Program-made: the position numbers and the translations under genes
DNA from: Slackia sp.
GTDB lineage: Bacteria > Actinomycetota > Coriobacteriia > Coriobacteriales > Eggerthellaceae
Reading direction: 5' to 3'
NCBI GenBank assembly: GCA_029266945.1
Contig: JARIED010000026.1
Span: 1 to 32,674, forward strand
DNA length: 32,674 nt
Notes under the pieces: model-generated
Seen by the model: the letters and a program-made list of their open reading frames with translations, nothing else
Told to the model about the DNA's origin: nothing
Database searches by the model: none
In this document: positions 8,701 to 15,520 of the stretch, piece by piece
Numbering within the stretch: position 1 is the first letter of the stretch
Layout: each line of letters opens with the position of its first letter

Positions 8701-8824
8701 TCTGCTGACCAAAGGCTACGGCAAAACCTTCCTGCGCTCCCTTCCGTCGAAGAACGTGAAGTCGTGCTCGACCGCCGAGGCCGTCGAAATCGTGCGCCGC
8801 GCGTCGGAGAGGCGGGATTCGTAG
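5798..8824 (+). CDS. DnaQ-type exonuclease fused to DinG-like Fe-S helicase
   Basis: This 1008-residue fusion should act on DNA in repair or R-loop/replication conflict. Residues about 48-215 form a DEDD 3'-5' exonuclease (VVLDTETTG at 51-58, VAHNAAFDKGF, and a final HRADADVEA). Residues about 310-1000 form a superfamily 2 XPD/DinG helicase, with Walker A GTGVGKS near 346-352, the DEAH box at 533-536 and motif VI QAAGRLIRT near 949. Cys414, Cys479, Cys484 and Cys491 have the spacing of an XPD/DinG iron-sulphur cluster. The order matches firmicute DinG proteins, but the exonuclease acidic residues look intact here. The start is uncertain: ATGs at 5798, 5807, 5822 and 5831 all lack a good ribosome site, and I keep the longest. 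It begins a three-gene run. Confidence 0.9.
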   Translation: MTEMKDFIMQNMSVYDFVSQGTPEDVVQRYARLKEVAARSDFGELDRNVVVLDTETTGFSQNHDELTQIAAARLERGEIIEWFVTFVNPGKPIPDDVARLTDIHDEDVADAPSPEEARARLVEFVGDATVVAHNAAFDKGFTTKSPAGYPLMENLWVDSLDLARIALPRLSSHRLIDLVKAFDAPLSTHRADADVEALCAVYRILLAAIAEMPLDLVEYIADLAPVEEWPTGAVFSCMASSMAALEEAEHGTDIRAKRYPMTVRGLRAARLSRAANDDETSAAVERYTGPIEFPDAHEVAEAFSKSGVVGGLYEEFEPRVEQSIMADSVLKAFSTGTNLVVEAGTGVGKSMAYLLPSALAALRSHAAVGVATKTNALLDQIVYKELPLLRRALEERGMGSLEYVALKGFSHYPCLRLVDRLVHDGARSVTVMGKQVSQAPSIAALLSFIEQTEYDDMDALKLDFKALPRYAFTTSSRDCLRRKCPYYGTQCFVHGVRKKAERAHIVVTNHSLFFCDLAADGGLLPEIRFWVVDEAHGAEAEARRALAIKLDAAEMVRLANRLASEDAKRNPFVRLERRAPLDSGKQPEASTLFFGLTEKSRVRGKEFAEASLEFARRMKDLVACDTGKGNKSYETIDLWINDAVRSDERFGALRGFAKTFRDQAERLITAGNELIAFLDGVDGVADCQRDIATVVIDAKEMLQSCELIMEKADPRFVYSAKLSRKPERVAEELRAQVVDVGQMLDETLYEKTRSVVYASATVTIGDDFKSFMTAMGLNEGESSHAETCLLGSSYDFDKNMQVLVINDIPEPNQPGYLEALQHLLIELQVAQQGSMLTLFTNRREMEACFDVVDPRMKEEGLRLVCQKWGVSTKGLRDDFLKDEHLSLFALKSFWEGFDAPGATLKGVVIPKLPFAKPSDPLSCERALRDSAAWSHYTLPQAVIEIKQAAGRLIRTSTDTGVLVMADRRLLTKGYGKTFLRSLPSKNVKSCSTAEAVEIVRRASERRDS

Positions 8825-8827
8825 CGC

Positions 8828-10189
8828 ATGGCGGGCAAGAAAGGCGGCCGTCCTTTCAGGGGCATCGGCGCAAGCGTGCATATTAAAAAGAATACGGCGG
8901 GCACATCGAACGAGATATCGCTTTCGGTGCTCGACGGCCTGAAGAGCCGGGCCGACAACGAGCTGGGTGAGGCCGACCCCAAGGTCAAGCTGGGCGATTT
9001 GTCGCTGTTCACGGTGTCTTCGAAGAAAGACCGCCGCCTGTCTGCGAAAGACGAGAAGCTGCCGGCGCTTCCTGCGCCTGCAGCGCCCTCCGCTTCCTCA
9101 GAAAAGAAGCCCGCCGCGAAGAAGAAGACGCGTCCGTCGGAGCGTCCCGCTTCTTCACGCGCCTCTGCGCCGCGTCCCGCTCGGGAAAAGAAGCCTTCGC
9201 GCGACCAGCGCAATCGCGAGCGCGCCCTTCGCGACCCCGAGAAAGAGATCAAGCGCAGGAAGAAGAATCGCCGCTTCCGTCGCGCCGCCGCGATCGCCGT
9301 GGCGTCGGTCTGCTGCTGCGCATGCATCGGCGCCGTCGCGCTTTTCGCCGCGAACGCTTACGAGCAGAGCAGGTCGAACCTCGCCCTGCTTTCCCAGGCC
9401 TTCGACGAGATAGAAAAGGCCGATTCGCTTGTGCTCAGCATGGACGACCTGGTGATGAAAGACGAATCCATCGTGACCGTCGAAGGGCTCGACGAGCTCG
9501 AACAGGGCATGAACGATGCAGGCGTGCATCTTAACGCCGCCTGCGCGTTCGCCGACGAGGCGTTCCAGGCGATGGGCGAGTCGCCCGGCAAAGATTCTGC
9601 GCGTCAAGTGTCCGCATCGGCCGACGCCAGGCGCGACATGATGAAGTACGCCGAGGCGCTGCTGCACGCCGACGTGGACGCGCGTTCTGCCGTCGAATCG
9701 GTGGAGAAGTGCTGGGACCAGGTGCTTAAAGCCGACGGGCTTATGAAGGAGGCCGCCGATTTGGTGGCCGACACCACGGTGGAGAACGTGACCGCCTCCC
9801 AGGGCAAGTCGGAGCAGGCCATCGCCCTGCTTGACGAGGCCGCCGCAAGCCTGGCGTCCGCGCAGGCGGAATGTCCTTCCGCCGATTTCTCGGCTCTCGC
9901 GGCGCTGATCGAAAAGAAGAGGGAGCAAAACGGATACGCGGTAGAAAGCGATAAAGCCATCTATATCCAGGACAAGGCCACGGCGGAATCGTTCAACGAG
10001 TCGTACAACCGGGCCGATGCCGAAGCCGTGGAGCTTGCCGCCGCCCTTCCCGAGCGCCCGGCCCAGCCTATTTTGGACAGGCTCGACGCGCAGACGGCGG
10101 AAACGCGGTCGCGTTATCTCGACGCTAGGAAACGGGCTGCGGAATCGGATGCGTTTATTAGGGATTACCTAGGACGGCCGGGTGAATAG
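8828..10189 (+). CDS. Unknown bitopic membrane protein, basic tail plus coiled coil
   Basis: I do not recognise a family. The ATG lies three bases after the helicase stop codon, so the two are probably co-transcribed, possibly coupled. The 453 residues divide into three parts. The first is an N-terminal cytoplasmic tail (1-150) rich in Lys, Arg, Pro, Ser and Ala, very basic between 95 and 152. The second is one transmembrane helix (about 153-175) containing the unusual SVCCCACIG. The third is a C-terminal part of some 275 residues that is helical, acidic and Ala/Glu/Asp-rich with no Cys-Cys pattern, likely an extracytoplasmic helical bundle. The positive-inside rule puts the N terminus inside. 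The first residues (MAGKKGGRPFRGIGASVHIKK) look ordered and could be a short recognition segment. Confidence 0.8.
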   Translation: MAGKKGGRPFRGIGASVHIKKNTAGTSNEISLSVLDGLKSRADNELGEADPKVKLGDLSLFTVSSKKDRRLSAKDEKLPALPAPAAPSASSEKKPAAKKKTRPSERPASSRASAPRPAREKKPSRDQRNRERALRDPEKEIKRRKKNRRFRRAAAIAVASVCCCACIGAVALFAANAYEQSRSNLALLSQAFDEIEKADSLVLSMDDLVMKDESIVTVEGLDELEQGMNDAGVHLNAACAFADEAFQAMGESPGKDSARQVSASADARRDMMKYAEALLHADVDARSAVESVEKCWDQVLKADGLMKEAADLVADTTVENVTASQGKSEQAIALLDEAAASLASAQAECPSADFSALAALIEKKREQNGYAVESDKAIYIQDKATAESFNESYNRADAEAVELAAALPERPAQPILDRLDAQTAETRSRYLDARKRAAESDAFIRDYLGRPGE

Positions 10190-10248
10190 GATATACTTCA
10201 GACGAATATGCCCTTATCCATGTGGCTAGGAAGATTAAGAAGGCCCGT

Positions 10249-13200
10249 ATGAGCAAACCTATCGACCATATCGCCTATCTCTCCCAAGAGATCGGCCCGC
10301 GCCCCGCGGGTACCGAAGAGGAGCAGCAGGCGGCTCTTTATATAACCGAGCGTTTCCAGAAGGAAACGCGCCTCCCGGTGAACATCGAGGATTTCACCTG
10401 CAGTTCGAATGCGGACATGCCCAAGCTTATCTGCTATATCGTGACGATCGTCGCAGTGCTTCTGGGCCTGTTCCTTCCCGTCGCCGTCATCCCCGCCGTC
10501 GTGGCGTCGGTGCTTTCCGCGGCCGTGTTCGTGGCCGAAAGCTTCGACAAGCCCATTCTGTCTCAGCTCTTCATGAAGGGCGTGAGCCAGAATGTCGTCG
10601 CGAAGTACGAGCCCGCGCACGATCCGGACGGTCCCGGCGCACGTCGCCGCAAGGTCATCCTGGTGGCGAACTACGACAGCGGCAAGGTGCGTCACGACTT
10701 GGCAGGATTCCTTCCTTCCATCAAGCGCCCGATGCAGTATGCGGCGCTCGCTTCGATGTGCCTGTTGCCCCTCGTGCTGCTTATTCGCCAGTTCGCGTTC
10801 GCGGGCGAAGGCGTCGGCGCGACGGTGTGCCTGGTCATTGCCGTGATTCTTCTTGTCGCCGTGGGCGTTCCTGCGGCGTTTATCGCTCTCGAGAAGGCGT
10901 CGGCCTATAACGAGGGAGCCAACTCCAACGCGTCGGGTATCGCCGTGATGCTCGAGGCGGCGCGCCGCATCGGAAGCGGCGAGGCCGCAGGAGAACCGTT
11001 CCCCGAAGGCGTCATGCATGACGAGGAGACGGCGCGCGCTGCCGGCGTCGTGCCTGATGGCGCATCGCTTTCGTACGAGCATGGAGAAGCAGACGACCAG
11101 CCCTATATGAACGAAGAGTTTCTTGCTGACGGGCTTTCTTCCGAAGAGGTCAGCCGTATGCGCAAGGAAACGCGCAGCGTCCTGACGAGCGCTCCGATCG
11201 AGACGCTTGCCGCCGCCGCCGCGAAGGCCGCCGAGCTGCATGAGGCCGCCGAGGCCGCCGAAGCCGCCCGCCGCGAACAGGAGGAGGCCGACCGTTTGGC
11301 CGCCGAAGCCGAGGCCGCCGAGGCCGCGCGCATCGAAGAAGAGATGCGCCTTGCCGCCGAGGCCGCCAAGGCGAAGCCTGCGCCCACCGTTCCCGAGTGG
11401 TACCTCAAGGCCACCGAGAAGGCCCGCAAGAGCGAGCCGCTGCTTGGCAAGAGCGAATCTTCCTATCGCTCCCGCTACGCCGACTTCCCCGACGAGCGTC
11501 GCGTCGTCGAGGAAGAGGTCATGCCCGAGGACGAGCCGATCGAGATTCAGGAAATCCCCGGTTCCGTCGAGCCGGTTCCGTATGAAGAGGATTTCGCCGT
11601 CGTCGAGCCCGAGATCGAGCAGCAGGTCGTCGTCGAAGAGGCCCCCGCGGCTTCCGATGTCGTCGAACAGCAGGTTCAGGGGGAGGGCGCGCCCGCGGCC
11701 GAGCAGGCCGAAGCCGTCGACCAGCCCGCAGTCGAGCAGGCGGCTCCCGAGATTTCGGCGCAGGAGCCTGCGGTCGAGCAGCAGGGCGAGACTGCGCCCG
11801 TTGCAGCCCCCGAGGCCGCTCAGTCCGCAGAGGCCGTCCAGCCCGTGGAGGCGCCCGAAGCAGGCGCTACCACCGCTATGCCTGCGGTGTCCGACGCCGG
11901 CGCGCTCGACCTCGAGGCGCCGCGCGCAGCTGCCGCCGAGGTGACGACCGAGCCTGCAGAAGCTGTCGCATCGCCTGAAGCGGCCGCTTCCGTCGAAGCT
12001 CCCGCAGAGGTCGCTGCAGAAACGGCCGAGGTCGCACCCGTCGTCGTCGAGCAGGCGCAGCCCACAGAGGCCGTCGCGGCGCCCGCCGACGCAACGGCGC
12101 CCGTTTCGCCGCAGATGATGTACTACAAAGAGCCTGAAGATCGCTCGCAGGAGATGATGGACCGCGCCCGCAAGGAGCGCTCCGTGGTCACGCTGACGGC
12201 CGACGAGGTCAAGGATATGTCGGTTGCTGTCGAAGAGGCCGCGCCGCCGGCGTCGTCTGCCGAGGTCACTTCGATTCCCGTCGAAGGCGCCCCGCGTGAA
12301 ATCGTGGAAGCCGAACCCGAGGTCTCCACGGCCGCCGCATCGACGGCGGTCATGCCTGTCCAGCCCGCAGCGCAGCAGCCCGTGCCCGCCATTCCTACCG
12401 CGCCCGTCGTGCCCGCGCCGAAGCAGGCCGAGCACATCATCGAGGCGCGTGTCCCCGTGGTCGACCTTCCCAGCATCACGCTGCCCGCCATGAACGCGGT
12501 CGACCCGAGGCCCGTCTCGTTCGATGAACTCCGTCAGCGCGCGCCGTTGGCAAGTGCAGCGGAGTCGAAGGGCGAAGAGGCGGCCAAGGACCTTCTGTCC
12601 ATCAGCTTGCCTTCCATCGACGGTCCGTCCGGCGCCACGGGTTCGTTCGCGCGCGTCGACGTGGCTCAGAACCAGAACACGAGCGTCAGCTTGACCGGTT
12701 CGTTCGCTCCTGTCGGAGCCATCGGCGCCGAGCCCGTGGGCGACGAGCTGATCGAGAACGTCGACCCCGAGGACATCTACGTCGACGACGCCGACGACTC
12801 GGTGTTCGAGGAGGAGTTCACGGAAACGGGCGCCTTCGCGGGCCCCGGCTACGTGGAGATGCCCCAGTCGCGCGTCGGCCGCTTCTTCGGCAAGTTCCGC
12901 CGCAAGAAGAAGAAAGAGGAGCAGAGCGCCCACGAGTGGCTCGATGTCGACGAAGATTTTGACGCCCGTTCCGCAGGCAAGGCCCGCGGCAGCTGGGAGA
13001 GCTTCCGTAACGAGGAAGATGACTGGCAGGGCGGCGCCTTCGACGGCGTGAAGGCGCGTCTGCCGCGTAGGGAAGACGAAGAGGCCGACGGCGAGTTCCA
13101 CGAGGGCCGCGCCCGTCTGAGCGCTCCCGCCGTGTCCCACGACGCTTTCGCCGCCGCGCTTGCCGCAGCCAACGCAGCCGCCGAGGCGAAGGGCGAAAAG

Positions 13201-13704
13201 ACCGTCGCCGAGGACGACTCCTACGAAGAGGACATGCAGCAGATCTACTCCTTCGCAGCGGGCGACATCAACACCGAGGTGTGGTTCGTCGCTCTGGGCT
13301 CCGAGCTTGCCGGCAACGGCGGTATCAAGGCGTTCTTGGCGGAGCATGCCTCCGACATGCGTGGAGCGGTGATCGTGAACCTCGAGTCGCTCGGCGCAGG
13401 CACGCTTTCCTATTTGGAGAAAGAGGGAGAGCTGAGGCAGGCATCGTGTTCGCCGCGCATGAAGCGTTTCGTGCGCAAGGCGTCCCAGGCGTCGGGCATC
13501 AGCATCCTGGCGAGCAAGATTGATTGGCGCGAGAGCGCCGCGAGCTACGCCCAGAAGCATCGTATGCAGGCCATGACGCTCGTCGGCATGGACGGCAACA
13601 AGCCGGCTCGTTACGGCGAGGCCGACGACATCATCGAGAACATCGATCCCGATGCGCTCGATCGCAGCGCCGATATGGTCATCGAGCTGCTGAAGAACAT
13701 CTAA
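10249..13704 (+). CDS. Giant M28-peptidase-like membrane protein, probable pseudoenzyme
   Basis: M28 enzymes are zinc aminopeptidases. I chose the ATG at 10249 (AGAAGG five bases upstream; 1151 residues) over a GTG at 10222. Residues 1-60 (QEIGPRPAGTEEEQQAALYI) and 133-245 are M28-like, interrupted by two hydrophobic hairpins (about 60-96 and 163-213). A disordered, acidic and Ala/Glu/Pro-rich insertion runs from about 250 to 1000, and the M28 fold resumes to the end. The metal-site motifs are degraded: HxD reads NYD (141-143), GANDNASG reads GANSNASG (223-230), the catalytic Glu-Glu reads Ser-Glu (ALGSELAG), the Asp strand reads VNLESLG, and the final His reads Tyr (RYGEADD). It is therefore probably not a peptidase. 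It follows the coiled-coil gene by 59 bases. Confidence 0.85.
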   Translation: MSKPIDHIAYLSQEIGPRPAGTEEEQQAALYITERFQKETRLPVNIEDFTCSSNADMPKLICYIVTIVAVLLGLFLPVAVIPAVVASVLSAAVFVAESFDKPILSQLFMKGVSQNVVAKYEPAHDPDGPGARRRKVILVANYDSGKVRHDLAGFLPSIKRPMQYAALASMCLLPLVLLIRQFAFAGEGVGATVCLVIAVILLVAVGVPAAFIALEKASAYNEGANSNASGIAVMLEAARRIGSGEAAGEPFPEGVMHDEETARAAGVVPDGASLSYEHGEADDQPYMNEEFLADGLSSEEVSRMRKETRSVLTSAPIETLAAAAAKAAELHEAAEAAEAARREQEEADRLAAEAEAAEAARIEEEMRLAAEAAKAKPAPTVPEWYLKATEKARKSEPLLGKSESSYRSRYADFPDERRVVEEEVMPEDEPIEIQEIPGSVEPVPYEEDFAVVEPEIEQQVVVEEAPAASDVVEQQVQGEGAPAAEQAEAVDQPAVEQAAPEISAQEPAVEQQGETAPVAAPEAAQSAEAVQPVEAPEAGATTAMPAVSDAGALDLEAPRAAAAEVTTEPAEAVASPEAAASVEAPAEVAAETAEVAPVVVEQAQPTEAVAAPADATAPVSPQMMYYKEPEDRSQEMMDRARKERSVVTLTADEVKDMSVAVEEAAPPASSAEVTSIPVEGAPREIVEAEPEVSTAAASTAVMPVQPAAQQPVPAIPTAPVVPAPKQAEHIIEARVPVVDLPSITLPAMNAVDPRPVSFDELRQRAPLASAAESKGEEAAKDLLSISLPSIDGPSGATGSFARVDVAQNQNTSVSLTGSFAPVGAIGAEPVGDELIENVDPEDIYVDDADDSVFEEEFTETGAFAGPGYVEMPQSRVGRFFGKFRRKKKKEEQSAHEWLDVDEDFDARSAGKARGSWESFRNEEDDWQGGAFDGVKARLPRREDEEADGEFHEGRARLSAPAVSHDAFAAALAAANAAAEAKGEKTVAEDDSYEEDMQQIYSFAAGDINTEVWFVALGSELAGNGGIKAFLAEHASDMRGAVIVNLESLGAGTLSYLEKEGELRQASCSPRMKRFVRKASQASGISILASKIDWRESAASYAQKHRMQAMTLVGMDGNKPARYGEADDIIENIDPDALDRSADMVIELLKNI

Positions 13705-13711
13705 TGACGCA

Positions 13712-13741
13712 AGGGCCGCGCACCATAGCGCGGCCCTTTCT
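13712..13741 (+). terminator. Terminator of the helicase/M28 gene run
   Basis: A 9-bp perfect stem (AGGGCCGCG 13712-13720 with CGCGGCCCT 13729-13737), an eight-base loop and then TTC-T lie seven bases after the stop codon. Confidence 0.8.
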
Positions 13742-13871
13742 ATGAACACCGGGAAAAACAAAGATGCGAATCGCCTCCGCAGGCCGGCAAGTACGCTATC
13801 ATTGAGAATACGAGGGCTGCATAACGGCCCGTTTATCTTGGAATTCTTCCACCTGAAGTTTGGAGGTAACA

Positions 13872-14021
13872 ATGGCGATCGAGGCATACTGCGTGAAATG
13901 CAAGGCCAAGAAGGTCATGCAGGACCCCGTCGAGGGCACGACCAAGAACGGCAAGCCGATCACCAAGGGCAAGTGTCCCGACTGCGGCACCACGATCTGC
14001 CGTATCGGAGCTGCGAAATAG
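13872..14021 (+). CDS. DUF5679-type zinc-ribbon mini-protein
   Basis: This 49-residue gene is preceded by a perfect GGAGGT ribosome site four bases before the ATG. The product has two CxxC knuckles (AYCVKCKAKK and GKCPDCGTTICRIG) around a basic loop (TTKNGKPITKG). It is a very small treble-clef or zinc-ribbon protein matching the DUF5679 pattern I recall from actinobacteria. Its function is not known. The strong ribosome site and stand-alone position suggest high expression, and small basic zinc ribbons often bind RNA or the ribosome, but that is inference. The next gene is a tRNA. A long inverted repeat starts nine bases after the stop codon. Confidence 0.85.
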   Translation: MAIEAYCVKCKAKKVMQDPVEGTTKNGKPITKGKCPDCGTTICRIGAAK

Positions 14022-14030
14022 CTTCTGCGC

Positions 14031-14074
14031 GTATAGCGCTTTTCCTCTGATTCGTTCGGGGGAAAGCGCTATAC
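14031..14074 (+). terminator. Long inverted repeat after the mini-protein, overlapping tRNA-Gly promoter
   Basis: GTATAGCGCTTT (14031-14042) and AAAGCGCTATAC (14063-14074) are perfect 12-base complements, extended by CC/GG with one bulged T. No T-tract follows on the plus strand, so it is an imperfect terminator. Its right arm contains TATAC of the tRNA-Gly -10 box. Confidence 0.5.
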
Positions 14075-14075
14075 T
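14070..14075 (+). promoter_or_regulatory. Putative -10 box of tRNA-Gly
   Basis: TATACT lies 14 bases before the mature tRNA 5' end. The -35 region 17 bases upstream (CTGATT) is weak. The box shares five bases with the right arm of the inverted repeat. Confidence 0.45.
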
Positions 14076-14088
14076 ATTCGATGCTTAT

Positions 14089-14163
14089 GCGGGTGTGGCC
14101 AAGTGGTAAGGCAAAAGCTTCCCAAGCTTTCATTCGCGGGTTCGAACCCCGTCACCCGCTCCA
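14089..14163 (+). tRNA. tRNA-Gly (anticodon CCC)
   Basis: The acceptor arms GCGGGTG and CACCCGC pair fully. The anticodon stem AAAGC/GCTTT encloses the loop TTCCCAA, giving anticodon CCC for GGG codons. The T arm GCGGG-TTCGAAC-CCCGT is standard. The discriminator base is T and the CCA end is encoded (14161-14163). Confidence 0.96.
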
Positions 14164-14174
14164 TGCGAATTTCG

Positions 14175-14202
14175 AAGCCGTCGGTTTTCCGGCGGCTTTT
14201 CT
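14175..14202 (+). terminator. Terminator of tRNA-Gly
   Basis: A 10-bp stem (AAGCCGTCGG 14175-14184, loop TTTT, CCGGCGGCTT 14189-14198, one G-T pair) is followed by TTCTT. It reaches the stop codon of the convergent cyclo-ligase gene. Confidence 0.85.
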
Positions 14203-14894
14203 TATGCGTACACGATGGCTGGCAACGGCAGGTCGTGGCTTTCGGCGGGAACGCGCTCGACGCGCTGCTCCGCGAATGCGGCGCCGATCACGATGCACCC
14301 TTCGGAAAGCAGGGGGAGATATGCGTCGTAATTGCCGCCGCCGTATCCGAGGCGGCGCCGTTGCCCGTCGAAGGCGACGAGCGGAACGATGATGGCATCG
14401 ATTACGTCGGGTGCGACCAAAGGGAAGGGTGCAAGAGCCTTGTCGTCGGCCGCGAGGCGGGTCAGCGGGTCGTTCACGAAGGGAACCGCCCCGTCGTTCC
14501 AGGCGCTTCGGGAGACCGCTCGCATATCCATCGGCCGATCGCTTCTTTTCGGATTCATGCAGGGAAGGGCGATCTTCATTCCGCCGCGGTGGCAGAGACC
14601 GATCAACTCGTCCAGGCTTGCTTCGTCGTTGAAGGCGGCATAGAGCGCGATGGTGCTTCCTTCGGGCAGGGCGGCTCCGGCGGTCGCCGCGTCGTCGGCG
14701 AGCATATGGGCCATGACGACCGACGCGTCATCTTCTTTTCCTTGCGCAAGACCCAATATGCGGCCGAGCTTCGTGCATAGGGCATGCGATTTCATCGAGC
14801 GTTCGTGCGGGGAAAGATTGCCGCGCGCAGCACGAACTTGGCGTCTGATGAGGGATTTCTCTTCGATGATGGGATTATTTCGGCGGTCTGGCAT
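14202..14894 (-). CDS. 5-formyltetrahydrofolate cyclo-ligase
   Basis: This enzyme (MTHFS; YgfA/FthC family) uses ATP to turn 5-formyl-THF into 5,10-methenyl-THF, returning a stored folate to one-carbon metabolism. The 230-residue product has the conserved N-terminal Lys/Arg-rich helix (EEKSLIRRQVRAARG), the substrate strand GSTIALYAAFNDEASLDELI, and the signature GYGGGNYDAYLP near residue 183 for ATP/Mg2+ binding. It is some 35 residues longer than the usual 190. The extra length lies mainly in an insertion near residues 48-75 (AQGKEDDASVVMAHMLADDA). The ATG has a strong AAGGAGGGG ribosome site. It is a single gene read toward the tRNA-Gly gene and is divergent from the tRNA-Arg pair. Confidence 0.92.
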   Translation of the reverse strand: MPDRRNNPIIEEKSLIRRQVRAARGNLSPHERSMKSHALCTKLGRILGLAQGKEDDASVVMAHMLADDAATAGAALPEGSTIALYAAFNDEASLDELIGLCHRGGMKIALPCMNPKRSDRPMDMRAVSRSAWNDGAVPFVNDPLTRLAADDKALAPFPLVAPDVIDAIIVPLVAFDGQRRRLGYGGGNYDAYLPLLSEGCIVIGAAFAEQRVERVPAESHDLPLPAIVYA

Positions 14895-14979
14895 GAAAAA
14901 CTCCCCTCCTTCGCTTCATCGGACACATGCTTCATTTGGAATATACCGAACATAAAATAAGAAAAAATGAAATTAGTGT

Positions 14980-15008
14980 TTGACAATGCAAAATGTACGG
15001 GTTATTAT
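14980..15008 (+). promoter_or_regulatory. Promoter of the first tRNA-Arg(ACG)
   Basis: A perfect TTGACA (14980-14985), a 17-base spacer and TATTAT (15003-15008) form a near-consensus vegetative promoter about 18 bases before the tRNA. Confidence 0.9.
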
Positions 15009-15026
15009 AAACGAGCTTTCTGAGTT

Positions 15027-15103
15027 GCGCCGTTACCTCAGCTGGATAGAGGGACTGACTACGAATCAGTACGTCGGGGGTTCGAATCCCTCACGGCGCA
15101 CCA
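15027..15103 (+). tRNA. tRNA-Arg (anticodon ACG), copy 1
   Basis: The acceptor stem GCGCCGT/ACGGCGC is perfect. The anticodon stem ACTGA/TCAGT holds the loop CTACGAA, giving ACG (A34 would become inosine to read CGU/CGC/CGA). The T arm is GGGGG-TTCGAAT-CCCTC, the discriminator is A and CCA is encoded. Confidence 0.96.
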
Positions 15104-15114
15104 TTTGAACTTCG

Positions 15115-15138
15115 ACCGCCTTCCGAGGCGGTTTTTTT
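15115..15138 (+). terminator. Terminator of tRNA-Arg copy 1
   Basis: The 7-bp stem ACCGCCT / AGGCGGT with loop TCCG is followed by a run of T. It starts 12 bases after the tRNA. Confidence 0.92.
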
Positions 15139-15266
15139 ATGCCCGGGATCGCTTCTCGTGCGGGGTCTGCGGGCTTTGTCCGTTGGGCCCATGTTCGATT
15201 GAAGCGCGGGGAAGCGCGTCCCATTTTTTGCCGCCGATAAATTTTTGAAATTGACGAAGAAAGTCT

Positions 15267-15295
15267 TTGACATGCTTGGCGCATGCTGCTATTAT
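15267..15295 (+). promoter_or_regulatory. Promoter of the second tRNA-Arg(ACG)
   Basis: The hexamers are the same as for copy 1: TTGACA (15267-15272), a 17-base spacer and TATTAT (15290-15295). The spacer differs in sequence. The stretch 15139-15266 between the two units holds no gene that I can support. Confidence 0.9.
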
Positions 15296-15314
15296 AAATG
15301 AGCTGCTTTGAAAT

Positions 15315-15391
15315 GCGCCGTTACCTCAGCTGGATAGAGGGACTGACTACGAATCAGTACGTCGGGGGTTCGAATCCCTCACGGCGCACCA
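15315..15391 (+). tRNA. tRNA-Arg (anticodon ACG), copy 2
   Basis: The 77 bases, including CCA, are identical to copy 1, 288 bases upstream. This copy has its own promoter and terminator, so it is a duplicated unit rather than part of one transcript. Confidence 0.96.
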
Positions 15392-15418
15392 CTTTTCTTA
15401 ATGAAGGGAAGCAGTTGC

Positions 15419-15439
15419 GGCGCGTAAGCGCCTTTTTTT
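15419..15439 (+). terminator. Terminator of tRNA-Arg copy 2
   Basis: A GGCGC-GTAA-GCGCC hairpin (15419-15432) is followed by seven T. It separates the tRNA from the following Mg2+-related gene pair. Confidence 0.9.
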
Positions 15440-15520
15440 ATTTGCAGGGAGAAAAGGTTCGATTTGAAGGTTCGAAAACACAACATTCACCTGATGTAGC
15501 CTTGCTCTCGTCCTTCGTGC

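Noticed and set aside
6707..8881. A 724-codon antisense frame opposite the exonuclease-helicase
   Set aside because: The plus-strand frame shows complete helicase motifs. The antisense product is Arg/His/Ala-rich and matches nothing.
11200..12500. Ala/Glu-rich stretch considered as a DNA repeat array
   Set aside because: The GCC/GAG codon repetition is low-complexity coding sequence with no fixed unit length. It is neither a tandem array nor a CRISPR.
10198..13887. A 1229-codon open frame antisense to the M28-like gene
   Set aside because: It is a shadow of high-GC codon use opposite a well-supported gene. Its product is His/Arg/Gly-rich low complexity with no domain, and it has no ribosome site.
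15066..15284. Short minus-strand frame ending in REGFEPPTY
   Set aside because: This C-terminal peptide is a well-known artefact of translating the antisense of a tRNA gene, here tRNA-Arg copy 1.
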